NCBI RefSeq assembly: GCF_017654505.1
Contig: NC_054549.1
Location: forward strand, 23,870,969 to 23,934,968
Direction: 5' to 3'
DNA length: 64,000 nucleotides
Source: Polyodon spathula
Taxonomy: Eukaryota > Chordata > Actinopteri > Acipenseriformes > Polyodontidae
Below the pieces are notes generated by a model, which was given only the letters and a program-made list of their open reading frames with translations, had not been told where the DNA came from and ran no database searches. Positions 10,960-23,600 of the stretch are shown in pieces; the stretch's first letter is position 1, and the number at the start of each line of letters is the position of its first letter. The position numbers and the translations under genes were made by a program.

Positions 10960-13900
10960 ATGTGGATTTAGTGATTTTTGTATGTAGTTATGGTAAGATT
11001 GCTTGTACGGTTTTGCCACCTTTCCTCTCCTTAATCGTCCTGGGTCTGATTTTGAAGGGTATAGGTGTAATTTCCGTGGGGGACATGTCCCCTCACATTG
11101 CAGGAGTACTAAAACTTATTTCTCAATAATGTGTTTGTATAATCACTAGTCAATATAGCAGTCACCGCAAGGACCCAGCGGAAACACAAATCATCTGGGG
11201 CCGGCTGTACTAATGAGATTAAAAAAAATAAAAATGGGATTTAATCCGGAATCACTGGAGCCAGATCATGTGAAAGTGTTCTACTATGCGGATCCACTGA
11301 TCTGTAATGTTGTTGAATCCTGGAGCAGCATTTGTTGTAATTAGGAAAACTGACCAATGAGAAGCGAACAAAGACCCCGGGAAACTGATGGACAAAGATA
11401 GAAGAGGATGCGCTGTGCTGCTGTATCCAAAACCTTGTATTTTATGTAAACAGGGAAATAGTTTAAATTTGTAATTCACCATAGCTGGTTTGTCATCACC
11501 AGGGATCCTAGAAATTTGTTTGCTGTGGAATAACACAGAAAAACATGAATTTATATTTGTTGATTTTTTAATTTTTTTTGGTTTTACATTTGGGGAGAGG
11601 CAAAAAACACACAAGGCTTTTTGTTTGTTTGTTTGGTAGTAACCAAATCAATACTTGTACCATATATAAGCAAGCGCACAGGCAACTTTAAATTTACGTA
11701 AAGATACCCGTCTAATAAAACTGCTTCCGATATTCAAGTTCAGTTTACTTCAGTATTCAGAGCTGTTCAAAGGTGCTGAAAACAATAACAATTACCCCTA
11801 AAGATCGGGTCAACGAGTCTGGAAAGGGCAAATTTCATGTCGATTGTAGGTTGACCATAGTAGAATACGTGGGAAGCTCGAAACATACACTGAATGCAAG
11901 GAAACAAGATGAGGCTGAAACTATTTATTGCTATGAATGATTGCTGCAGAAATGTCTTTAGATGTTTTAATTAGGCATACAAGGGATGCAACGTCACCAT
12001 CGTTATGCATGCCCCAGCTACAGGAACTGTCATGTTTGCAATTGTTGCGATTTTTTTTTATTGTTGGCCTTGCCCATTGCTCCAGTGCTACTGGGTCACA
12101 AGAACACTAACATTCACCCACAGTTGCGTAGAACAGCGTTTCTCAAACTGGGGGTCCCGACTCAAAATGTGGTCGCATTGATATTGCAGGGGGGGGTCGC
12201 GTTATCACAAAATACTGTCCTAGCCTTAAAATCCTATCATTTCATTACCATATGGGCAACAGGCCTGACAATCATCCCCCCCCCCCCCCCCCCCCCCCCC
12301 CCACCTCACACTGCAAGCAGACTGAGTGACAAGTTTCGAAACAAATGTGTTCGGTGGGAAGGTGAGTGGAAGTGAAGCGTCTGTATAAAAATAATATTCG
12401 TTATAAAAGTCATTTGTTTTCTACAAACCCTGTCAGGAACTTACCATGTTTGTTTAAACCACAAATACCTTATCATATTTAAGCAGAATAAAACTTCAAA
12501 AAATACTGATTGTGATGGAGCGAAACTATTATAACCTCCATCACTGCGTTAACAGTAAATAAAACAACGGGACTCACAGACTATATCTCATTCCGAACTT
12601 ACTTTAACAGGGTTGTGCAAAATAATTATTTAAACAAAGAAAAGCACTGCAGTAGTAAAACAGTAACCTGAAAATAACTTACCCGTGTGCCTTGTGGTCC
12701 GTGGTACTGACGAGTCGTCAACCAAGCCTGAAAGGAAATTTAAAAAACGTGTTGAAAAATGTTTGTTCTGTCTTATGAGCGCGGTGTTTGCTTGTGTTCA
12801 CTGTGTGGAATAGGTCACATATTCTATACAATGGATATACCCAAATACTTGCGAGTTATTTAATTTTTATATTACTTGTTTATTCCAGTTGGTAAACTTG
12901 TGTTAAATCATTGAACAGTATATACCATTTCAGTAGAGTTCAGTTGCGCGGTATAACAGTGGGTAGCCATTTTAGGGACCGCGCATTCACAGTACGCATC
13001 CTGATATAGACGCTGGTTCGCGCAATACAAGCCTATGGGGAACATATCAAATGGGAATTATTTCTTGTGTATTTGTATTGTGGTGAATATGGTAAATGAA
13101 TAAGAATTAATGAATGGATATTGTGCTGTGACAATACAGTTTAGTTGAGTTTATATGGATTTTATAAATTACATGTGATTTAATTTAGGCTATGGAAATG
13201 GTTTAGCCAGGGGAGGAGTTATGGGCTAGTAGATATATATCATAGCCAGTTGGGGGAGGAGCTCGGGGAGCGATGTGCTATTTGAGCGGGTGACTCTGCT
13301 CTACAGGATTAAAGCTGTTGTACGCGGGTCGCATGAGTAACTGGTGTTAATGTACAAACAGTATGACGTCATTAGATTTTTAGAATCATCCTATCCCCAT
13401 CAGTTCAACTCAGAAAAACTAAAACTACAAAAAACAAACACGCAACTAGAACTACTAAAACATTCAATAAAAAAAATTAAGATTTTTTTTTTGTTCTGGG
13501 CTAGTTTTTACTTTTAGGCTTGTTCTGGCTAGTTTTTGTTTTTTTTCTTGTGAGACGGATACACTGTTGGCAATAACAGTCTATTTTGGTTTGGTAGATT
13601 AAATGTAATAATTTATTTAGTCGATTTTTCCAAACAAACATGTAGAAGTGTGGCTGTTTAGATCCACTGGGCTGGCGGATTACTTGTATTTTTTTTTCGT
13701 TGAGTAAAAGTGTCCAAGTCCGTAACTCAAAACACCTCTGAAATTAGTGTTAATTTAGGTAAGGGACTTGGAGTCTAGAATTGCCAGTAGGGTTTGTGAA
13801 TATATTACATTTGTGGTTTATTAAGAGAAAAATATGGTTTACGATCATTGTAAATTAATTGTGTTGACAGCATTCATATTTCTTGTGCTTCTGTAGTCAG

Positions 13901-14686
13901 TCAGCTTCTCCAATCTTACCCAGCATTTAATGTCAGTATTTTTTTAATGTTATTTATATTACTCTATACCAGTGTTATTAACCATTATCAAACAATCGTG
14001 GCTACACCACTGGACCAGGTTAATACTAAAACGTTGAGGGGTTGAAGGCACTATAGAATTCGCTAAGTTGTAGGAAGGTACACAGTTGTGTGTGTGTGTG
14101 TTTGTGGTTTTTTTCCACTTCATTTAAATGGAGTTTTGCTTCAGATTATGCCATTGCAGATTTCTTATTTTTAGTCAACATAGTTGTTTCTGTGTGACAT
14201 TTTGTTATATGTGAAAACACTGTGGAACCCTGAAGTACAGTTCCATAATTAAATTGGGGCCCCCTTGTATGCAATACTCTAGAATTGCCAGTGTCTGAGA
14301 TGCAGGTCCTGTATTTTATTTTACACACATAAATGTTGCCTTAAGCTGAGGAAGAGCAATCTTGTCTCCTATATTGTGCATACCACAAATACATGCTTCT
14401 TAAGGCTGATAGGTAGAGCAAAGTATGATGTTGCCTGCGGTGTGTTACTTGTTCAGTGTTGTTGCCCCAGGCCAGCAAAGGTTAGGGACCAGTGATGTAC
14501 AGTAATTTCATATGATATCGTACTTACATATCCATTAATTTCTGGCCGTGTTTTAAAAAAAAATCAATACAGAGCTCTTTATTTTTCTGATACTTTTGAC
14601 GAAGCCTTGGGTGAAAATGAAATCATTATTTTAAAGTTTGAGTTCAATGTGTTTTAATACATGAGGGTTGCACAGAGGAGTCTTCC
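10960..14686. other. Intergenic spacer, no gene recognised
   Basis: No exon or TE ORF identified. Contains a poly-C run at 12276-12302. A locally CpG-richer stretch at 12960-13340 (GCGCGGTATAACAG, GTACGCGGGTCGCATGAG) might be an old LTR or promoter remnant. A short GT run lies near 14092. Confidence 0.35.
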
Positions 14687-14867
14687 ATGTTCAGTGAGCA
14701 TTCACTGCAGAATTGCATGTTCAGTGAGCATTCACTGCAGAATTGCATGTTCAGTGAGCATTCACTGCAGAATTGCATGTTCAGTGAGCATTCACTGCAG
14801 AATTGCATGTTCAGTGAGCATTCACTGCAGAATTGCATGTTCAGTGAGCATTCACTACAGAACTGTT
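14687..14867. repeat. 30-bp minisatellite, 6 copies
   Basis: Unit CATGTTCAGTGAGCATTCAC plus TGCAGAATTG, almost identical between copies; only the last has CTACAG for CTGCAG. Because 30 is divisible by 3, the array stays open in several frames and makes spurious repeat proteins on both strands. Confidence 0.97.
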
Positions 14868-15642
14868 TTTTAGCATCTCTTTTTGTAATAACCAAATTAT
14901 TGTTAATTAAAGAAAAACACCTATTGCCGCATTTATTGCAATTACAATTTGCAGTAGGGTGACTTGGAAAAAGCCAGTGCATTTACCTGACAAGCAGTAT
15001 TGGGATGGGCTAGATTCCCACGACCATGTCTGTAATATTAAAACTTCAGTTACCATCATAATTTGACAGTTTTCCGCTATCAAGAACAGTACTAGCCAGG
15101 CTATACTATTTATATACTGTAGTACTGATACTGTAATGTATAGAACTGGATTAAAAAAACATGATGAGAACACCTTTTTGCAGAATCTTGATTCTTTTGT
15201 AGTTGACTGTGACTGGCTTGAGATCAGAAAGGAGATTTACAAAAATTACACACATGGCAAAGGGTAGCCTACTGTTTTAAAACTAGCTTAAAGGTTATTT
15301 TTGATGTGTTTTGCAGCACAATATTTTTTTAGATTTTAATGTAGAAGCTATATTTCAGGACTAAGATGTTTTTAGGGGCATGTGGCAGTGTGCCCTGCCC
15401 ATGTGTGGATTTTGTGTTATTTGTTGCATGTGGTATATTACTGTTGGTGTATAGGTATTGCTGCACGGGATATAAATGGGTCCGTTTAGCACGAGAGATT
15501 TAAAATATATAGTTGTATTTAGGCACGGGAATTGCACTTCACATCACATGCATTTAAAGTATTTAATAATATGTGAGCACAGGGTTGCACAAATTAGTTC
15601 ACGTGCTGGGATTCAAGTGAATAATTAATTAGTAATTGTAAA
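14868..15642. other. No gene recognised
   Basis: AT-rich spacer between the 30-bp minisatellite and the Tc1 copy. Nothing recognisable seen on either strand. Confidence 0.35.
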
Positions 15643-16968
15643 GTGTTGGCACCATGTTTCATGAGCTGAAAAAAAAGATCCCAGAAATTTTCTATATATA
15701 CAAAAAGCTTATTTCTCTCAAATTTTGTGCACAAATTTGTTTAAAGCCTTGTTAGTGAGCATTTCGCCTTTGCCAAGTTAATCCATCAACCTGACAGATG
15801 TGGCATATCAAGAAGCTGATTAAACAGCATGATCATTACACAGGCGAACCTTGTGCTTGGGACAATAAAAGGCCACTCTAAAATGTGCAGTTTTGTCACA
15901 CAACACAATGCCACGGATGTCTCAAGCTGTGAGGGAGTGTGCAATTGGCATGCTGACTGCAGGAGTGTCCACCAGAGCCGTTGTCAGAGAACTGAATGTT
16001 CATTTCTCTACCATAAGCCGCTTCCAACGTCGTTTTAGAGAATTTGGCAGTACGTCCAACCGGCCTCATAACCGCAGACCACGTGTAACCACGCCAGCCC
16101 AGGACCTCCACATCCGGCTTCTTCACCTGTGGGATCGTCTGAGACCAGCCACTCGGACAGTTGATGAAACCTTGGGTTTGCACAACTGAAGAATTTCTGC
16201 ACAAACTGGCAAAAACTGTCTCAGGGAAGCTCATCTGCATGCTCATCGTCCTCACCAGGGTCTTGACCTGACTGCAGTTCGGCGTCGTAACCGACTTCAG
16301 TAGGCAAATGCTCACCTTCAATGGCCACTGGTAAGCTGGGGAAGTGTGCTCTTCACGGATGAATCCCGGTTTCAACTGTACCAGGCAGATGGCAGACAGC
16401 GTGTATGGCGTTGTGTGGGCAAGCAGTTTGCTGATGTCAACGTTGTGAACAGAGTTCCCCATGGTGGGTTTATGGTATGGGCAGGCATAAGCTACGGACA
16501 ACGAACACAATTGCATTTTATCGATGGCAATTTGAATGTTTTCTGTGATGATACTGAATGATACTGTGACGAGATCCTGAGGCCCACTGTCGTGCCATTC
16601 ATCCGCCGCCATCATCTCACGTTTCAGCATGATAATGCACGGCCCCATGTCGCAAGGCTCTGTACATAATTCCTGGAAGCTGAAAATGTCCCAGTTCTTC
16701 CATGGCCTGCATACTCACCAGACATGTCACCCATTGAGCATGTTTGGGATGCTCTGGATCGACGTGTACGACAGCGTGTTCCAGTTCCCACCAATATCCA
16801 GCAACTTCGCACAGCCATTGAAGAGGGACAACATTCCACAAGCCACAATCAACAGCCTGATCAACTCTATGTGAAGGAGATGTGTCACGCTGCATGAGGC
16901 AAATGGTGGTCACACCAGATACTGACTGGTTTTCTGATCCATGCCCCTACCTTTTTTTTTTAAGGTAT
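15643..16968 (+). mobile_element. Tc1-like transposon, second copy of the 1.0-kb family
   Basis: Starts at GTGTTGGCACCATGTTTCAT without the outer 5' inverted repeat and runs through the whole transposase region. It ends with CAGATACTGACTGGTTTTCT and the poly-T AAGGTATCTGTGA block, after which the outer 3' repeat is missing. Both ends have therefore been trimmed. Confidence 0.92.
15893..16875 (+). pseudogene. Tc1 transposase, multiply broken
   Basis: Intact N-terminal helix-turn-helix region from MPRMSQAVREC at 15911, stopped by TGA at 16187-16189 where the family has CGA. It resumes at 16346 with LFTDESRFQLYQADGRQRVW. It breaks again after DGNLNV at a small insertion and continues as FQHDNARPHVARL and WPAYSPDMSPIEHVWDALDR near 16620-16790. 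All three catalytic-acid blocks (DE, D, E) are present in the DNA but no single frame joins them. Confidence 0.9.
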
Positions 16969-17319
16969 CTGTGAATTTGATGATTGCCGCGGTGCTTCTA
17001 GTGTTAAAGTATCAGACGGTAGCCATCACTGAAACTGAGTGACCAATTATGTGTAAAATACCCCACAGTAGTAAGCAGACAAGCCGATTTGGATGAAGAA
17101 CAATTAAATGAACTGGAAGACAGAAGGAAAGAAAAGCTGTCTTTATCGGCTTAAATTAGTGTGTTCAAAGATATAAATGGCACTACTTTATTGGCATAAG
17201 GATATTTAATAAAAAAAAACAAAAACATTTTTGCCCTTCGACATATACGGATGCTTGTTAGGCCTGATCAAGAGGCACGTTAGTTCCTCGCGCCAAGTTA
17301 TAAAAAGTCAGTGAGAACA

Positions 17320-18815
17320 GATAGTGACTCTCTATACAGCACGGATACTTTCGGGGTACGGGGGAGGCAAAACTAAATCAGCCAAAAGCACCATTCCACT
17401 TTTAATATGTAGTTTCCAACACTCTTAGGTGAAATGCAAAAAAAAAAAAAAAAAAAAAAGTAAATACCTGTCATACAGTAAGAGAAATATAAACCAGATG
17501 TTTACATAATGTTGTTTTTGTAATAAGGAAATCTAAAGCATTTACCCCAAAAATATGGTCAAATGCAAGCATTTTTGTCCTTAATCACTTAAATGTCATA
17601 TTTTAGTTACAAACAATTGCTATTAAATGATACTTCTATTGAACATACATACTTCTGCACACATAACTTTAATGTGCAAAATAGATCTGAAACAAAAACA
17701 CATTTTCAATGTGAAAAAGTGCCAAGTTCTAAAAAGATACAAGCCATTTAACAGGGATATCAAAAACACATTCCAAGCAAGAAGAAACCATTGGGGCAAC
17801 CTTGGCCAGCACCAAGCAAACAGGCACAACTGTCAAAGCGGTGGGGTCAAGGTTGCCCCAATTATTTTGTCACAGGCCCCTTATCCAAGCGGTCACCGGG
17901 TCCCGTGGCACAAATAAAGGTGAAACAGAAAGTCTTTAACAGCGTTACAAAAGTAATTTATTGGGCAAATCTTGAAGGATAACTACACATTACAAGCAGG
18001 TATAGTGCCAAGTGGTTTCAGAGGGGAACATACACATCAAAACTCCAGCAAAGATAAATCTAAGCTTATACATTAAAGTACTCTGTTTAACATGACAGCA
18101 GTATTTAAGTATGTAATATGAATAGTGAAATACATCCGAGGCCATCTGCAAGTAATTCCCAGAATGACCAGCAGGGTCAGCGCAGGCTGTGTTGTCTGAC
18201 CAGTTACTTGCAAAAATGAATCTGATATAGCGCTACTTGAACGGCAGTACCAGCAATAATAATAGTAATAATAATAATAATAATAAGCACAGTTTACAAT
18301 AATACTAATGTAGTCATACTTGATGGAAAATTTATTTGTACTGTCCCTTAAGTAACAAGTCCTTAGAGGATGGTTCTGACACTACAAGAAGTGTCCGAGT
18401 GACAGTCCTGTGACATGTTTTTATGAAAAACACAAGCCAAGTTACTAGAAACAATTGTGGCAACCTTGACCCCCACTGCTTTGACAGTTGTGCCTGTTTG
18501 CTCGGTGCTGGCCAAGGTTGCCCTTGGCTCTAACTTGGCTTGTGTTTTTGATATCTCCACTTTAAATGGCTTGTCTCTTTTAAGAATTTGGTGTTTTTTC
18601 ACATTGAAAATGTGTTTTTGTTTCAGATTGCATATACGTAAAACATACTGCCCGACTCTCTGTACAGCAAGGACAATTTACGTGTTTTGAGGGTATTGGC
18701 GCAGCAAAAGTAAATCAGCCAAACGCACCATTTCACTTTTAATGTGCAGTTCCCAACAGGTGAAATGTAGAAAAAAAAGTCAATACCTGTCATACAGTAA
18801 GAGAAATAAGTCGCC
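17320..18815. repeat. Composite direct-plus-inverted repeat
   Basis: Two kinds of duplication are interleaved. Arms at about 17683-17870 and 18441-18631 are inverted copies, roughly 85% identical by eye, sharing AACAAAAACACATTTTCAAT and GCAAACAGGCACAACTGTCA. Outside them, about 17342-17490 and 18686-18810 are direct copies sharing TACCTGTCATACAGTAAGAG. No ORF is convincing. It could be a non-autonomous DNA transposon or a rearranged satellite. Confidence 0.75.
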
Positions 18816-18951
18816 AAAGCAAGGTAAAAATGTCCTCCTTTTTCTCCCAATGTATTTTTTTGCAGACCCCAGGCACTTTTATCCATGCATATGTATATTA
18901 CAGGACATCTGAGTTTAATGACAATTAACTTATTAATACATATGCCAGTTC

Positions 18952-19185
18952 ATCAAGGTGTGATAGTAATACACCCAGTTCATCAGGGTGTGATAGTAAT
19001 ACACACAGCAGTTCATCAGGGTGTGATAGTAATACACACAGCAGTTCATCAGGGTGTGATAGTAATACACACAGCAGTTCATCAGGGTGTGATAGTAGTA
19101 CACACAGCAGTTCATCAGGGTGTGATAGTAATACACACGCCAGTTCATCAGGGTGTGATAGTAATACACACGCCAGTTCATTTCA
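18952..19185. repeat. 33-bp minisatellite, about 7-8 copies
   Basis: Unit CAGTTCATCAGGGTGTGATA plus GTAATACACACAG. Most spacings are 33 bp. The period is a multiple of 3, so it gives long non-genic frames on both strands. Confidence 0.96.
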
Positions 19186-20069
19186 GAAAATCCTATAGGT
19201 TCATAATGAATTCTGTGAATTCTGAGGCTTCACGAGTGGTTTGTTATACACAACCTTCATGAAATGGTGTCAACTTAGTGAGCAGTGTGTTATATTACCT
19301 ATGTTTTTTGCAGCATTCAAAGGTATTGCTTAAATATTTAAATGTTTTCAGTTTTGTGGAGAAACAATCAAAGTGTCTATATACATATTGCGTATTGAAG
19401 AGGTCCACACACAATCTACTGCTTCTTCAAAGTACTACCAGGTACATGCAGGGTTGCACTTGCCAATCCTCGAAACAACACGGTCTGGATCCAGCAGGGG
19501 GTGCTATTATTATTAGTTTTTTTTTTTTAAATGCAGTAACAAATCAACATTACATTATATTATTTTCCCCTCTCCAGATTATATACCTATCTCCATATAG
19601 AGATATAAATTAACATATATTAATTATGGTAATATACACTAGGATTGTAAGTAAAAGTCTACAGTGCAGAAATATCAATTGATCTTAAAAAGCTTTCACG
19701 TTCAGTTTAACCCTACGTTTCCTGTGCAAATATAAGATTACATTGTCTATTTTCTATTACATGGTCTACTTTCTATTACATGGTCTATTACAACTGACAC
19801 AGCAGAGAGGGGAGGATTCCAGTGCTCTTTGACCAATGCGGCTTGCTTATTGATACGAGTTGTGTAGTTTACAAAGATCAGCAGGTGACAAGCTTTGAAA
19901 TACAGAAAAACAATACACTAAATCATGTCTAATCGTAGCAGCAATATAGTTACCACTGTGCAATTGTGGGTTTGCTGGTCATGTTAAGTATTATGAAAAG
20001 TTATGGCTTACTTGTGTGTTTATCATTTAGGGTATCACTCGTAGCCACTGAGAATGTTGCAGCCCTCTT
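19186..20069. other. Spacer downstream of ABHD6
   Basis: No exon or known repeat body recognised. It lies between the minisatellite and the probable 3' end of ABHD6; AT-rich with a small poly-T tract near 19516. Confidence 0.35.
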
Positions 20070-20075
20070 TTTATT
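20070..20075 (-). promoter_or_regulatory. abhd6: ABHD6 poly(A) signal candidate
   Basis: AATAAA on the minus strand, within ACTAATAAAAAGAG, about 375 nt after the ABHD6 stop. It implies a 3' UTR of about 0.4 kb, with a (TAA/TTA)n microsatellite inside it at 20110-20138. Other AT-rich hexamer variants nearby make the choice uncertain. Confidence 0.45.
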
Positions 20076-20449
20076 AGTCTCCTGATCTGCCAAGTGGTAA
20101 ATGGAAGACATATTATTATTATTATTATTATTATAATAAAGAGATGTGTCCATTGTAATGCGTTCCAGTTGCAAGGGGAGTTTGGGTCTGCAGGGCAGCC
20201 CAGCAGCTTGCCTTACTCCCCTTCTATTAACAGATTTTCAAGTCCTGTCAGTTCCACTTCGTCTCCTTTTGTCTACACTCCGCAGTTACACTTTACACAT
20301 GGCAGCTAAGGCTTAGTGAAATCCTACAGTACTTAACTCAGGGTCAGCGGCACTTGGACCCCTGTAACCAGAGAAATATATTAGAGATTGTTCATACAAA
20401 ATATTTACAGGCAAGCAGGCCAGCAAGAGGGGTGGAGTTGCAGCTCTGC

Positions 20450-20623
20450 TCAGGAGATCTTCTTGCTGCTGCTGTCCTGCTGTGAAATGAGGAATTCCAG
20501 GATGAGCTTTGCTGTTTTCCGGGGCCGCTCCATCACCACGGAGTGACCGCAGTTTTCCAGCAGATCCACGCGGCAGCCGCGAACGCCGCTGGCTAGAACT
20601 GTCGCCCCGGAGACATCAATCAC
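20450..20623 (-). CDS. abhd6: ABHD6 last coding exon
   Basis: Encodes VIDVSG through the catalytic histidine (ENCGHSVVMERPRKTAKLIL) to a short polar tail ending KKIS and TGA at 20452-20450. Acceptor TTTCTGCTACAG. The tail differs from the human NNKKLD end, as usual for this poorly conserved terminus. Confidence 0.95.
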   Translation of the reverse strand: MIDVSGATVLASGVRGCRVDLLENCGHSVVMERPRKTAKLILEFLISQQDSSSKKIS

Positions 20624-23600
20624 CTGTAGCAGAAACAGTGTGACAATCCTGACTCAGCTCACCATACCACATCCCAGCACAGCTCACCCTGCCCTAGCAC
20701 AGCTCACCTCACCACACCCCAGCACAGCTCACCCTGCCTCTGCACATCTCACCACACCACACCCCAGCACAGCTCACCCTGCCCTAGCACAGTTCACCTC
20801 ACCACACCCCAGCACAGCTCACTACACCATTTCAATTTGAAATTGCCCAATCAATATGTCTCCTCACCGCTACAACCCCCTTACGCTTACCCCCCTGCCT
20901 GCCTGCCTGCCTGCACTGTGCCTCACCTTTCATGAGTACTCAAATCACAAATGAATGCTTCAGATTTACCTGATCCTGTTTCCCCCAGATCACCTGCAGT
21001 GGGACGGTAATCAAGTGCATGTTCTCCTGCAGGGAGTGTCTCGACTTCTCACCCACAATCTCTAAAAACACTGCCAACAAAAAAATTAAACACATTAAAT
21101 AAACCTAAGAAATGTGTTACAGAATTATAACCTTGGAAAGCCAGAAAGTGTTTGTTTTTCAGACAAGCTGATCTTTTAACCTAATTATAACCTATAATTA
21201 TATCTACACATATCACTGAGCAAAAGCAGGAAAAGCTCTTACTACTGCTAAGGGCAGCTCCCTATGGTGTGAAATAACATCAATTTAACAGTCTAATGAA
21301 TAATCCTGCAATGTTAAGACAACCTTGGAGAAAAGACTGTGACTGCCAATTGTACTAAAACCATCATGAATGAAGATCAGTTCTTGAGCGCTGACTGGGA
21401 ATAAATCTTACTGAGGTTCAGTTATTCCAAATACAGAATTACATAAACACTTGTAACAATGACAGGTCACAACACGTCAGCACCTCACACAAAGACAGCT
21501 CACATGTCAGCACCTCACACAAAGACAGCTCACATGTCAGCACCTCACACAAAGACAGCTCACATGTCAGCACCTCACACAATGACAGCTCACAACACGT
21601 CAGCACCTCACACAATGACAGGTTACATGTCAGCACCTCACACAATGATAGCTCACAACACGTCAGCACCTCACACAATGACAGCTCACACGTCAGCATC
21701 TTGCACAGTCGCATTCAAAAATTACACTAAGATATTATATGCTTTTTTAAAATTTGATTTGAATTTTCATTATTGATTAGAGTCTGGGCCCAAATTTTCA
21801 CTGAGAGCAAATTCCCTGTGTGATATATTTATAATGGAGTTTGCAATTTGCCTGCAATTTTTTCCCATTGTGGTAAATACAGCCCCTGTCTGCGTACAAT
21901 CTCTGATTCTATATGCGTGAGAAAATAACAGCAGCGCTTCTCTGACAGGCAATAACAGGAGCGCTTCTCTGACAGGCAATAACAGCAGCGCTCATGATTC
22001 TGCCATCTAGTGTGGGCCAGGGGAAGGTCATTGGACCCCTTTAGGCTTCACTGGAGTTCTACTTTAAAATAGAACTCAGAAATACATACCTTCACGATAG
22101 AAATCATTGTGTGGTATTCGAACATCTACCAGTCCCTGCAGAATCTAGAAGAAAAAAGAAACAAACACAAATCAGAAAGCATCAATCTGTGCCGTTTCTC
22201 TGGGCCTCGTGCATTTTTCACCAGGACTGTGCTGCACAGTGCATTATTCTTTTCATTTATCACCAGGACTGTGCTGCACAGTGCATCATTCTTTTCATTT
22301 ATCACCAGGACTGTTCTGCACAGTGCATCATTCTTTTCATTTATTACCAGGACTGTGCTGCACAGTGCATCATTCTTTTCATTTATTACCAGGACTGTGC
22401 TGCACAGGGCATCATTCTTTTCATTTATCACCAGGACTGTGCTGCACAGTGCATCATTCTTTTCATTTATTACCAGGACTGTGCTGCACAGTGCATCATT
22501 CTTTTCATTTATTACCAGGACTGTGCTGCACAGTGCATCATTCTTTTCATTTATTACCAGGACTGTGCTGCACAGTGCATCATTCTTTTCATTTATTACC
22601 AGGACTGTGCTGCACAGTGCATCATTCTTTTCATTTATTACCAGGACTGTGCTGCACAGTGCATCATTCTTTTCATTTATTACCAGGACTGTGCTGCACA
22701 GTGCATCATTCTTTTCATTTATTACCAGGACTGTGCTGCACAGTGCATCATTCTTCTCATTTATTACCAGGACTGCAATGACATACTATATATACACAGG
22801 AGTTAAAATGAAAGTGAAACACAATAAAACGAGGTGGACAGACAGACCCTGTTACCCAGAATATCATTCTCTCTAAACGAAAGTATATCTATGCAAAATA
22901 AGGGACCACAATAGGACAATCAGCTATAACTATTAAACACTCAATAGAGCTGAACTAAAAGAAACTGAAATTCAATGCAAATGTTTTGACTAGAAGTCTT
23001 TTTCACTGTAGATGAAACTCTAAGTGAGTCAGGTCTGTTTCTGAGAGAAATCAGTTCTGTCTCTTTAAAACCTCAATAGTCCCAACACTGACCTGTATAA
23101 ACAGTAATCTTGTATTCTGAATACAGCCCTAATAGTTTCTTTTTATACCATAGACAACATAAATTCTGTGTGGAAAGTGTAACAGATCAAGTTTGCATCT
23201 TTCTGCTGGGTTGCACTCTGGGTTCAATGCATGCACATACTTCACAACCTGAGTCACGGCTCTGAGTGAGAAGGAAACTGCAGCCGGTGAACATTTTATT
23301 TTCAAGATTAGATATCTGCATTGAGGGCTCAACAACAGAGCTGCATTTCACACTGCACTATCCTGCAGGCACAGAAAGCAGAGCTGCATTTCACACTGCA
23401 CCATCCTGCAGGCACAGCAAGCAGAGCTGCATTTTACATTGCCTGGTGTCCTGCAGGCACAGCAAGCAAAGCTGCATTTCACATTGCCTGGTGTCCTGCA
23501 GGCACAGCAAGCAAAGCTGAATTTTGCAATGCATGGTGTCCTGCAGGCACAGGAAACAGCTGCATTTCACACTGCATGGTGTCCTGCAGGCACAGAAAGC

